Source: Desulfobacula sp.
Lineage (GTDB): Bacteria > Desulfobacterota > Desulfobacteria > Desulfobacterales > Desulfobacteraceae
NCBI GenBank assembly: GCA_029940245.1
Contig: JAOZRF010000022.1
Coordinates: 1-13,482 of the forward strand
Length of the DNA: 13,482 bases
Direction of reading: 5' to 3'
Below are positions 7,085 through 13,482 of the stretch, piece by piece (position 1 is the stretch's first letter; the number at the start of each line of letters is the position of its first letter). The notes under the pieces were generated by a model that worked only from the letters and a program-made list of their open reading frames with translations, was not told the origin of the DNA and searched no databases. A program made the position numbers and the translations under genes.

Positions 7085-7101
7085 TTACAAAAAGCATGCC
7101 A
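7085..7101 (-). promoter_or_regulatory. Candidate sigma-54 promoter (-24/-12) of the usp-exporter operon
   Basis: On the minus strand the sequence TGGCATGCTTTTTGTAA fits the sigma-54 pattern TGGCACG-N4-TTGCW with two C-to-T changes: GG at 7100-7099 and TTG ending at 7088. Predicted start of transcription is near 7075, giving a leader of about 77 bases before the GTG of the usp gene. The mismatch in the -12 GC (here GT) weakens the call. Support comes from the sigma-54 activator gene lying directly upstream and from repeats at enhancer distance. Confidence 0.48.
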
Positions 7102-7166
7102 TTTTATAATCTGCTTTTATATCAGATAGTTGCTGTTTTACAGGATGGGGTGGACAGGAAGTAATA

Positions 7167-7204
7167 TTTCAATTTGAAACAAGAGTTGTTCCTGTTTGAA
7201 ACAA
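7167..7204 (-). promoter_or_regulatory. Candidate enhancer (UAS) repeats for the sigma-54 activator
   Basis: TTTGAAACAA occurs twice, at 7173-7182 and 7195-7204, exactly 22 bases apart (two helical turns). The first copy is part of a near-perfect palindrome TTTCAA-T-TTGAAA (7167-7179), and AACAA-GAG-TTGTT (7178-7190) lies between the copies. The centres fall about 103 and 125 bases upstream of the predicted transcription start, the usual range for NtrC-family binding. The site sits in the gap between the activator stop codon and the operon it probably controls. Confidence 0.5.
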
Positions 7205-7224
7205 AACAAGGGGATGGATATAAT

Positions 7225-8601
7225 TTATTCTTGCGGAATATCCAGGGAAAGCCGTTTGATTTTACGCCACAGGGTTGTTCTGGGAATTCCTAGAATCCTG
7301 GCAGCGTCTCCCCTGTGATAATTAGTCTTGACCAGCACCCGGCGAAAATATTCTTTTTCATATTCCTGAAGAGATGGCCAGTCATTGGTTTCAAAGCGTT
7401 TGATAGAGAGATTTAACAGATCATCGGGCAGATCCCTTACTATGATCATTTTCCCTTCACAAAGGGCAACCGCCCTTTCAATAATATTTTCAAGTTCTCT
7501 GACATTACCCGGGAAAGGATATTGACTGAGAATATCTTCAACACCCGGATCAACCGAGGACACAGATTTTCCAAACTGGCGGCTGTATTTCATCAGGAAA
7601 TGATTGATGAGCAGAGGGATGTCTTCTTTCCGGTCTCTTAAGGGGGGAAGGTCTATCATTACCACATTGAGGCGGTAATAAAGGTCTTCCCGGAACTGGT
7701 TTTTTGCAACGGCCTTTTTTAAATCTTCATTTCCCGCAGCGATCAGGCGCACATCCAGGGGAATCTGTTTTGTGCCACCGACACGGGTCAGGGTCCGTTC
7801 CTGGATAAATCTGAGCAGTTTGACCTGCATGCTCAATGGCATGATGCCGATTTCATCTAAGAAGATGGTGCCTTTGTTGGCAGATTCCAGCAGACCTATT
7901 TTGGTATCTACGGCTCCGGTAAAGGCTCCCTTTTCATGACCGAAAAATTCATTGGCAATCAGTTCTTCTGAAAACCCACCACAGCTAAAGGCAACAAAAG
8001 GAAGTTCCCGTCTGGACCCTAAAAAATGCAGGGCCCGGGCAACCAGTTCTTTGCCTGTGCCGCTCTCACCCTGGATCAGGATGTTGCAGTTAAGGGAACA
8101 GACTTTTTTGACAAGGGATAAAACATCCTCCATGGCCGGGCTGTGACCGATAATATACTGCTGCCGGGAATGAGAAAATAAAGATTTTTTCAGGATCTCT
8201 TTTTCCCGGATAAGGTTTACTTTTTCAAGGGCACGGGCGACAATAGACCTGAGTTCATTTATTTTTACAGGTTTGGTCATAAAATGGAATGCACCGGCCT
8301 GAATCGCCTCAACCGCAGTGTTGACAGAACCATATCCTGTAAAAACAATGACTTCCGTCATGGGGTATCGGGCTTTGACTTCCTTTAATATTTCCAGCCC
8401 GCTCATTTCCGGCAGTTTCATGTCACAGAGAACAAGATCAAAGGGATCAGCCAACATTTTTTTCAGTGCGGATTTGCCGTCCCCAAATGTTTCAATGGTA
8501 TAATGATCCTTGGCCAGCCCCCGCCCAATCTCCCTTAAGGCAATGGATTCATCATCAATTATCGCAACCCTGAAGGTCGGTGAAAGGTTATTCGTGTCCA
8601 T
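7225..8601 (-). CDS. Sigma-54-dependent response regulator (NtrC family)
   Basis: A 458-residue transcription activator with the three NtrC domains. Receiver, 10-125: D16-D17, phospho-acceptor D60 (LVLCDM), T88, K110. AAA+ sigma-54 interaction domain, about 149-385: Walker A GESGTGKE (178-185), the sigma-54 contact loop GAFTGA (225-230), Walker B GTIFLDEIG (244-252) and arginine-finger region REDLYYRL (304-311). Fis-type helix-turn-helix, about 424-452: GDAARILGIPRTTLWRKIKR. The start at 8601 is preferred because AGGTGA, overlapping the kinase stop codon, is correctly spaced; an ATG at 8616 would add five residues. Only four bases separate it from the histidine kinase stop, so the pair is translationally coupled. 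It should activate sigma-54 promoters, most likely that of the usp-exporter operon just downstream. No terminator separates it from that region. Confidence 0.95.
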   Translation of the reverse strand: MDTNNLSPTFRVAIIDDESIALREIGRGLAKDHYTIETFGDGKSALKKMLADPFDLVLCDMKLPEMSGLEILKEVKARYPMTEVIVFTGYGSVNTAVEAIQAGAFHFMTKPVKINELRSIVARALEKVNLIREKEILKKSLFSHSRQQYIIGHSPAMEDVLSLVKKVCSLNCNILIQGESGTGKELVARALHFLGSRRELPFVAFSCGGFSEELIANEFFGHEKGAFTGAVDTKIGLLESANKGTIFLDEIGIMPLSMQVKLLRFIQERTLTRVGGTKQIPLDVRLIAAGNEDLKKAVAKNQFREDLYYRLNVVMIDLPPLRDRKEDIPLLINHFLMKYSRQFGKSVSSVDPGVEDILSQYPFPGNVRELENIIERAVALCEGKMIIVRDLPDDLLNLSIKRFETNDWPSLQEYEKEYFRRVLVKTNYHRGDAARILGIPRTTLWRKIKRLSLDIPQE

Positions 8602-8605
8602 TATT

Positions 8606-10009
8606 TCACCTGGCATTCAGGAAGATTGAAAAACAGGTTCCTTTTCCCTGGGTGCTTTTTACTGTGATGCGGCCCCCATGTTTCTGGATAATGCCATAGG
8701 TTACGGAAAGACCCAGTCCTGTTCCTTCTCCTTCTTTTTTGGTGGTAAAAAAAGGATCAAAGATGGAATCCAGTTGATCTGCGGGAATGCCTACTCCTGT
8801 ATCTGAAACATCTATTCTCATTTCACCTGGATTTTTGCCAGGTCCCAGTATAATAGAAAGAATTCCTCCCTTGGGCATGGCTTGAATACCGTTTATCAGC
8901 AGGTTGAGCAACGCCTGCTGCAGACGGCTTTTATCGATCCAGATCGGCAGAAGCTGCCCTTTGATTTCTTTTTTAAAAGTGATCTGCTGCAACTGCATTT
9001 CATTTTTGACGAGCCGGGCAGTCTTATCCACCAGCTCTTCCAGGGATATTTTTTCCAGATGCTCCTGGTCAGTGCGGGAGAATTCCAGCAGGCTTTTGAC
9101 AATATCTGTTGAACGATCAGCCTGGTTCATGAGGTCTTCATACAGGCTGATTCGTTGCTGTCTTGACAGGTCTTCCCCGTCTTCCAGCAACGTGTCCACA
9201 ATCAGAGAAATGTTGTTGATGGGATTGTTCAGTTCATGGGCAATGCCCGAAGTGAAGGTGCCGATGGAGGCCATTTTCCTGGATTGCACAAGCTGTGCCT
9301 GGTGGATTTCTATTTCATGGGTCATTTTATTAAAAGCTATCAGACATTGTGAGACTTCATCACATTTTTGTGTGGGGTATTCAATCAGTTCAAAAATGCC
9401 ATTGGAAATATTTTCAGTGGCCCCCAGCAGAAGGGATAAAGGCTCAAAAAAATCTTTTTGGGCAATACGCAGAATAATAATGAAGATTATCAGGAAAATA
9501 CCACTTAAGGCAATGGGAACGAATTGTATGTTATTAAGGGCCGTGTCAATCCTCCGGCGTTTGACTGAAATCAGGTTATTACTGAAGTCATTGAGAATTT
9601 TCCCTTTTTCCCGAAGTGTTTCATCACTGTATCTTTCGGAACCGCTCTTGGCCATGTCGATATTTTCCTGTAGCAATTGCTTATAGCTTTCCAGGGCGAT
9701 CTGGAATTCATCAAACTGTTTTTTTCCAATGACATTTTTAATTTGATTTTTCAGCTCATTAAAGGCGGTTTCGGTTTTATCAAGATAGGAAATCATCTTG
9801 TCCAGGCTGGTGATATCTTTAGCCAGGAAAAAGTTTTTTTCATGCCTTCTTAGCTCCAGCAGATTATCCCTGAAGTCATCAAAGTGTTCCATGAGGATCA
9901 GTTTTTTCTTTAAATCAAAAATATTCCGGTTGTAAACAACTGCCAGGACAGCCATGAAGGACAGGCAAAGGATAAAAATAACAATTAAGCGGCTCCGTAT
10001 GGTTTTCAC
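8606..10009 (-). CDS. Membrane sensor histidine kinase
   Basis: A 467-residue inner-membrane histidine kinase. TM1 is at about 5-25 and TM2 at about 163-181; between them lies an all-helical extracytoplasmic domain with LRRHEKNFFLAKD (53-65), resembling helical-bundle (HBM/4HB-type) sensor domains. A HAMP-like linker (182-240) leads to the dimerisation helix with H258 in SGIAHELNNPINNI. ATP-binding boxes follow: N box NLLINGIQAM (N373), G1 DTGVGIP (403-409), F box FDPFFTTK (417-424) and G2 GTGLGLSV (429-436). It starts with GTG behind AGGAG eight bases upstream. It forms a two-component pair with the adjoining sigma-54 activator and possibly also phosphorylates the receiver-only protein at 3528-3911. 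The ligand is unknown; related sensor folds bind small organic acids or signal through redox or osmotic partners. Confidence 0.94.
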   Translation of the reverse strand: MKTIRSRLIVIFILCLSFMAVLAVVYNRNIFDLKKKLILMEHFDDFRDNLLELRRHEKNFFLAKDITSLDKMISYLDKTETAFNELKNQIKNVIGKKQFDEFQIALESYKQLLQENIDMAKSGSERYSDETLREKGKILNDFSNNLISVKRRRIDTALNNIQFVPIALSGIFLIIFIIILRIAQKDFFEPLSLLLGATENISNGIFELIEYPTQKCDEVSQCLIAFNKMTHEIEIHQAQLVQSRKMASIGTFTSGIAHELNNPINNISLIVDTLLEDGEDLSRQQRISLYEDLMNQADRSTDIVKSLLEFSRTDQEHLEKISLEELVDKTARLVKNEMQLQQITFKKEIKGQLLPIWIDKSRLQQALLNLLINGIQAMPKGGILSIILGPGKNPGEMRIDVSDTGVGIPADQLDSIFDPFFTTKKEGEGTGLGLSVTYGIIQKHGGRITVKSTQGKGTCFSIFLNAR

Positions 10010-10051
10010 ATGAATTACTCCTGAAAAAAGTATGGTAAATTTTTTACAAAC

Positions 10052-10078
10052 CTAATACCATTGGATCAACCATGTCAA
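10052..10078 (-). promoter_or_regulatory. Candidate sigma-70 promoter of the kinase-regulator pair
   Basis: On the minus strand a perfect -35 TTGACA (10078-10073) is followed, after a short 15-base spacer, by TATTAG (10057-10052) as a possible -10. This leaves a leader of about 36 bases before the GTG at 10009. The short spacer lowers confidence. Confidence 0.35.
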
Positions 10079-10131
10079 GGGAAAAGCCCTATAATTTTTA
10101 TTATTGATTCCCATAAAATATAATTTACATA

Positions 10132-10161
10132 TTGACTAAGAATCTGATTTCAATCTATATA
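10132..10161 (+). promoter_or_regulatory. Candidate sigma-70 promoter of hisS-aspS
   Basis: TTGACT (10132-10137) and TATATA (10156-10161), 18 bases apart, form a plausible promoter in the AT-rich divergent region, about 45 bases before hisS. The rest of 10010-10211 holds only a 4-bp hairpin AGGG/CCCT near 10078-10090. Confidence 0.42.
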
Positions 10162-10211
10162 TAACGTTTATTTGAAATTTTGATACTAATATTAAGCATA
10201 AAGAAAACATA

Positions 10212-11492
10212 ATGCAAACCATTCGAGGATTTAGAGATATACTACCGGAGCAGATTTCCATCTGGCAGAAAGTAGAAAAAGAAGTAACAACTTTATTTGA
10301 AGCATTCGGGTTTAAGGAAATAAGGATTCCCATCCTGGAAAAAAACCGGCTTTTTGCCCGAAGTATTGGAGAGGTAACGGATATTGTTGAAAAAGAGATG
10401 TATACCTTTGAGGATCGCAAAGGGGACAAACTGACCTTAAGGCCTGAGGCCACAGCGCCTATTGTCAGGTCTTACATCCAGCATAAAATGTATGCAAGTG
10501 ATCCTGTCAGAAAATTATACATGATCGGCCCCATGTTCAGACGTGAAAGACCTCAAAAAGGAAGATACCGTCAATTTTATCAAATTGATGCAGAAATCTT
10601 TGGTGTGGAATCTGCCTATGCTGACAGTGAATTGATTTTTCTATTAAACGAATTGTTTAAACGCCTTGGACTGACAGGATTATCGGCACATATAAATTCC
10701 CTTGGATGCCCTGAATGCAGACCATCCTTTCAAAATGCACTTTTAGACTTTATTGAATCAAAAAAAGACAGGCTTTGTGAAAACTGCTTAAGAAGGATGG
10801 ATAAAAATCCCTTAAGAATTCTTGACTGCAAAATACCGGATTGTAAAAAAGCCCTTGCCAATGCTCCTGCAACAATAGACTACCTATGCCATGACTGTTC
10901 AAATCATTTTGATACAGTAAAAACAACCCTTGAAAAACAAGGCCTTGATTTTATTGTGGACAAATCCCTGGTACGCGGTCTGGATTACTATACCAGGACT
11001 GCCTGGGAAATCCAGACCACGACTCTTGGCGCACAAAGTGCCGTTGCCGGCGGCGGACGATATGATGGTCTTGTCCAGGAACTGGGCGGACCCCAGACAC
11101 CTGCGATAGGGTTTGCCATTGGCTTTGACCGGCTGGTGGAGGTAATGGAACAGATTGATAAAATACCGGAAGAGCCCACCCTTGATCTGTTTATCATCTG
11201 TCTGGGTGATACGGCCATGGAAAAAGGGTATCACTGGTCCTGTGAGCTGAACCAGGCAGGCATCCGAACAGAAATGGATTTCAGGGGAAAAAGCATGAAA
11301 GCCCTTATGAAACGTGCAGATAAACTCAATGCTCAGCATGTATTGATTGCTGGAGAAAATGAACTGATCAAAAATGCTGTTGTGCTGAGAAACATGAATA
11401 CTAAGAAACAGGTATCTCTCGCCCTGGAAACCCTGGTTCCTGAACTGATTAAAATATGCAAAAATAATATAGAGGAAATACACAGTGACTGA
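10212..11492 (+). CDS. hisS: Histidine-tRNA ligase (HisRS)
   Basis: Class II aminoacyl-tRNA synthetase that charges tRNA-His in the cytoplasm. The 426 residues match the normal length. Motif 1 region is at 33-42, motif 2 is FRRERPQKGRYRQFYQID (109-126), the histidine-specific loop is LVRGLDYYTRTAWE (253-266), and motif 3 is AIGFAIGFDRL (298-308); the C-terminal anticodon-binding domain runs from about 325. The insertion domain carries eight cysteines (C166, C169, C189, C192, C206, C211, C226, C229), a CxxC-rich arrangement expected to bind zinc and found in HisRS of several anaerobic lineages. The ribosome-binding site is weak (AAGAAAA before ATG). The last codons overlap the aspS start by 8 bases, so the two synthetase genes are coupled, a known hisS-aspS arrangement. 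Confidence 0.96.
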   Translation: MQTIRGFRDILPEQISIWQKVEKEVTTLFEAFGFKEIRIPILEKNRLFARSIGEVTDIVEKEMYTFEDRKGDKLTLRPEATAPIVRSYIQHKMYASDPVRKLYMIGPMFRRERPQKGRYRQFYQIDAEIFGVESAYADSELIFLLNELFKRLGLTGLSAHINSLGCPECRPSFQNALLDFIESKKDRLCENCLRRMDKNPLRILDCKIPDCKKALANAPATIDYLCHDCSNHFDTVKTTLEKQGLDFIVDKSLVRGLDYYTRTAWEIQTTTLGAQSAVAGGGRYDGLVQELGGPQTPAIGFAIGFDRLVEVMEQIDKIPEEPTLDLFIICLGDTAMEKGYHWSCELNQAGIRTEMDFRGKSMKALMKRADKLNAQHVLIAGENELIKNAVVLRNMNTKKQVSLALETLVPELIKICKNNIEEIHSD

Positions 11493-11934
11493 TTTACTAG
11501 AAGATTTAAAAAGGACACATCATTGTTGCCAGTTAAGGGACACGGATATTGAGAAAAAAGTTGTTTTAATGGGTTGGGTTCAGCACCGCCGTGATCATGG
11601 AGGAGTAATCTTTATAGATTTAAGGGACAAAGAGGGTATCACCCAGATTGTTTTTAATCCGGAAAATTCAAAATCAGTTCATGAAAAGGCCCAGGAAATC
11701 AGGAGCGAATATGTCCTTGGTGTTAAAGGAAAAGTTATTGCCCGTCCCGATGATATGCTCAACCCGAATATGAAAACGGGTGCCATTGAAGTGTTGATAG
11801 ATGAACTGGTTATTTTTTCCAGGGCCAAGACCCCGGCATTTCCGATTGAAGACCGGCTGGAAGCATCGGAATCCATACAGATATCTGGATTTAAGACGGC
11901 CCCAGTTGAAAAACAATATGCTGGCAAGACATAA
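11485..11934 (+). pseudogene. aspS: Aspartate-tRNA ligase, N-terminal part of a frameshifted gene
   Basis: Residues 1-129 are the OB-fold anticodon-binding domain of bacterial AspRS (GWVQHRRDHGGVIFIDLRD at 30-48, then KTPAFPIEDRLEASE). Start is GTG inside the end of hisS with AGAGGAA seven bases upstream. After codon 129 (ending 11871) the frame stops matching AspRS; a further 20 or so residues are out-of-frame sequence up to the stop at 11932-11934. The class II catalytic core continues in the next frame from 11876. Family members have about five residues between ASE and YRYLDL (typically xxRLK); here only four bases remain, so 11 bases are missing. The RDHGG segment resembles non-discriminating AspRS that also charges tRNA-Asn. 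An essential gene should not be broken, so an assembly error, a second copy or a real mutation must be considered. Confidence 0.88.
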
Positions 11935-13261
11935 AGCCACCATGGCTATCAGAAATTATCTTGACAATAAAGGGTTTGTGGATATTGAAACACCCTTTTT
12001 AACGAAAAGCACACCAGAGGGTGCAAGGGATTACCTGGTTCCGTCCAGGGTCAACCCGGGCCAATTTTATGCACTTCCACAATCTCCCCAGCTTTTTAAA
12101 CAATTATTAATGATTGCAGGATTTGACAGATATTATCAGATTGTCAAATGTTTCAGGGACGAAGACTTAAGAGCAGACCGGCAGCCCGAGTTTACCCAGA
12201 TCGATATGGAACTTTCTTTTATTAACGAACAGGGGGTTATGGAAATTGCAGAGGGCATGATTGTCGCTATTTTCAAAAAAGTACTGGATCTTGACCTTGT
12301 CACCCCTTTTCCAAAAATCACCTACGATGAAGCCATGTCAAGATTTGGCCTGGACCGGCCAGACCTGAGATTTGGCCTGGAATTGTGTGAAGTCTCTGAT
12401 ATTGTAAAAGATGCTGGATTCAAGGTGTTTGCCAATGTAGTCAAAAATGGCGGCCTTGTTAAAGCCATTAATGCAAAGGGATGTTCCAATTTTACCAGAA
12501 AACAGATTGATGAGCTGACTGAATTTGCATCTGTTTATAAAGCAAAGGGCCTTGCATGGATAAAGATCAAAGAAAATGAATGGCAGTCTCCCATTGCCAA
12601 ATTCTTTACAGACAAAGAAAAAGATGCCTTAAGAACACGGCTTGATCTTGAACCCGGGGATATTGTTTTTTTTGTGGCAGATCAGCCAAAAATCACCAAT
12701 GAGGCCCTTGGCCAACTGAGAAATGAACTGGCAAGACGGCTTGGGCTGATTTTGGATAACTCTTTTGAATTTACATGGGTGACGCACTTTCCGCTTCTGG
12801 ATTATGATGAAACCGAAAAGCGCTATCAAGCCCTGCATCATCCTTTTACCGCACCCCTTGAGGAGGATATTGAAAAGCTTTCTTCTGATCCGCTTGCCGT
12901 CAAATCAAGGGCCTATGACCTGGTGTTGAACGGGATTGAAATCGGTGGCGGCAGTATCCGTATTCATTCCACAGAACTTCAGGAAAAAGTATTAAACTGC
13001 CTGGGCATAGATAAAACCCAAGCCAGTGAAAAATTTGGATTTCTTTTAAATGCCCTGGATTCCGGTGCCCCCCCCCACGGGGGAATCGCTTTTGGACTGG
13101 ACCGATTGATGATGCTGCTGTGCCACGAAGACTCCATCAGAAACGTCATTGCGTTTCCAAAAACACAGAAAGCAACCTGTCTTTTGACTGAAGCACCGTC
13201 ACAAGCATCAACGGCACAACTTCAGGAGCTTGCTATCAAAATATCCAAAATAGAAGGATAA
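11801..13261 (+). pseudogene. aspS: Aspartate-tRNA ligase, catalytic part of the frameshifted gene
   Basis: From 11876 to the stop at 13261 this frame encodes 461 residues of AspRS: YRYLDLRRP, the TKSTPEGARDYLVPSR block, QSPQLFKQLLM, motif 2 CFRDEDLRADRQPEFTQID, the bacterial GAD insertion domain, and motif 3 GAPPHGGIAFGLDRL. With the N-terminal 129 residues this would give the usual total of about 590-600, so the two frames are one gene split by a net loss of 11 bases near 11872-11875. The stretch 11801-11875 in this frame (beginning MNWLFFPG) is out-of-frame and not homologous. An ATG at 11918 in NNMLARHK is another possible restart, but neither start has a ribosome-binding site. A catalytic fragment without the anticodon domain would be unlikely to serve as AspRS. 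Motif 3 contains an unbroken run of nine C (13068-13076). Confidence 0.88.
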
Positions 13262-13275
13262 GGATCTTTATAAAA

Positions 13276-13323
13276 ATCAAAGCATCAAAACAAGACGATA
13301 GCCTCTTTTTCTGGTGCTTTGAT
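13276..13323 (+). terminator. Hairpin after aspS; rest of 13262-13482 without a gene
   Basis: ATCAAAGCATCA (13276-13287) pairs with TGGTGCTTTGAT (13312-13323) through 12 positions with one G-T wobble, around a 24-base loop containing a T-run. It begins 14 bases after the aspS stop and may end the hisS-aspS transcript, although no T-tract follows the stem. The remaining sequence to 13482 holds a palindrome CCTTTAAAGG (13381-13390) and the second copy of the 16-nt repeat; no convincing gene is seen. Confidence 0.42.
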
Positions 13324-13401
13324 AAAATTCAATCCCAATTTATCTCCTGCCGGGATACCCAGAGTCATCTATAATGGTTTCCTTTAAAGGTAAAATAATG
13401 G

Positions 13402-13417
13402 AACTCAACTTTCGGAG
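13402..13417 (+). repeat. 16-nt repeat AACTCAACTTTCGGAG, copy 2
   Basis: Identical and in the same orientation as 1816-1831. Flanking bases differ (GAGTAA here, TTGCCA there), so the conserved unit is these 16 bases only. It may mark the edge of a repeat or mobile element that continues beyond the window; the window ends 65 bases later, so this cannot be settled here. Confidence 0.48.
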
Positions 13418-13482
13418 GAGTAAAAGGACAGCAATCACCCCTCGGTTAATACTTGTGGATCTCTTTTAAGGCCAAAATATAT

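Noticed and set aside
8602..8616. ATG at 8616 as start of the sigma-54 activator
   Set aside because: The AGGTGA ribosome site fits the ATG at 8601; the five extra residues are not typical of the receiver start. The difference is small and not decisive.
8904..9686. Plus-strand frame of 260 codons opposite the histidine kinase
   Set aside because: Antisense to conserved kinase motifs; Ser/Arg-rich low-complexity translation typical of a shadow frame.
10078..10100. AGGG-AAAAG-CCCT hairpin followed by an AT-rich tract as a terminator
   Set aside because: Only a 4-bp stem in a divergent promoter region with no upstream plus-strand gene to terminate.
11865..11935. Programmed ribosomal frameshift joining the two aspS frames
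   Set aside because: No slippery heptamer, stop-driven +1 site or clear stimulator is seen at the junction, and a frameshifted product would still lack about four conserved residues (RLK region). A deletion explains both facts.
13398..13469. 23-codon ORF (MELNFRRSKR...) with AAAGG upstream
   Set aside because: Too short, overlaps the 16-nt repeat, and has no conserved features; chance is the simpler explanation.

Overview
The window looks like chromosomal DNA of a strictly anaerobic, mesophilic, mid-GC deltaproteobacterium, most likely a sulfate reducer of the Desulfobacteraceae type. This is inferred from gene content: a tungsten/molybdenum aldehyde:ferredoxin oxidoreductase, a TauE/SafE anion exporter beside a cytidylate-kinase-like membrane protein and UspA-like proteins, sigma-54 regulation, and a cysteine-rich HisRS next to AspRS. 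No rRNA, tRNA, CRISPR array or complete insertion sequence was seen.

Layout. (1) 32-1759 (+): AOR-family oxidoreductase, closed by a perfect 14-bp stem terminator. (2) 1760-1929: intergenic stretch with a 16-nt repeat that recurs at 13402 and a set of competing inverted repeats before hisD. (3) 1930-3231 (+): histidinol dehydrogenase. (4) 3232-3527: convergent region with two clean hairpins and a probable 52-codon minus-strand gene. (5) 3528-6998 (-): a compact operon read as usp, cytidylate-kinase-like/USP membrane fusion, TauE/SafE exporter, stand-alone receiver, and possibly the small protein. (6) 6999-7224: candidate sigma-54 -24/-12 promoter with phased upstream repeats that look like an enhancer. 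(7) 7225-10009 (-): NtrC-type activator and membrane histidine kinase, translationally linked. (8) 10010-10211: divergent promoter region. (9) 10212-13261 (+): hisS and aspS, overlapping by 8 bases; aspS as written is broken by a frameshift. (10) 13262-13482: no convincing gene, one hairpin and the second copy of the 16-nt repeat.

How it fits together. The most coherent system is the minus-strand block from 10009 down to about 3300. A kinase with an extracytoplasmic helical sensor would phosphorylate a sigma-54 activator. The activator would bind the repeats just beyond its own stop codon and switch on the exporter operon. The last genes of that operon are a receiver-only protein, which could drain phosphate from the same kinase, and a small basic peptide. 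The exporter is probably for sulfite or an organosulfonate, but the substrate is not readable from sequence. The membrane-anchored kinase-like/USP fusion beside the exporter is the least explained component and a candidate nucleotide-responsive partner of the transporter.

The clearest anomaly is aspS. Relative to the conserved family it lacks 11 bases at about 11872-11875, which removes a conserved hinge segment and shifts the frame in a gene that is normally essential.
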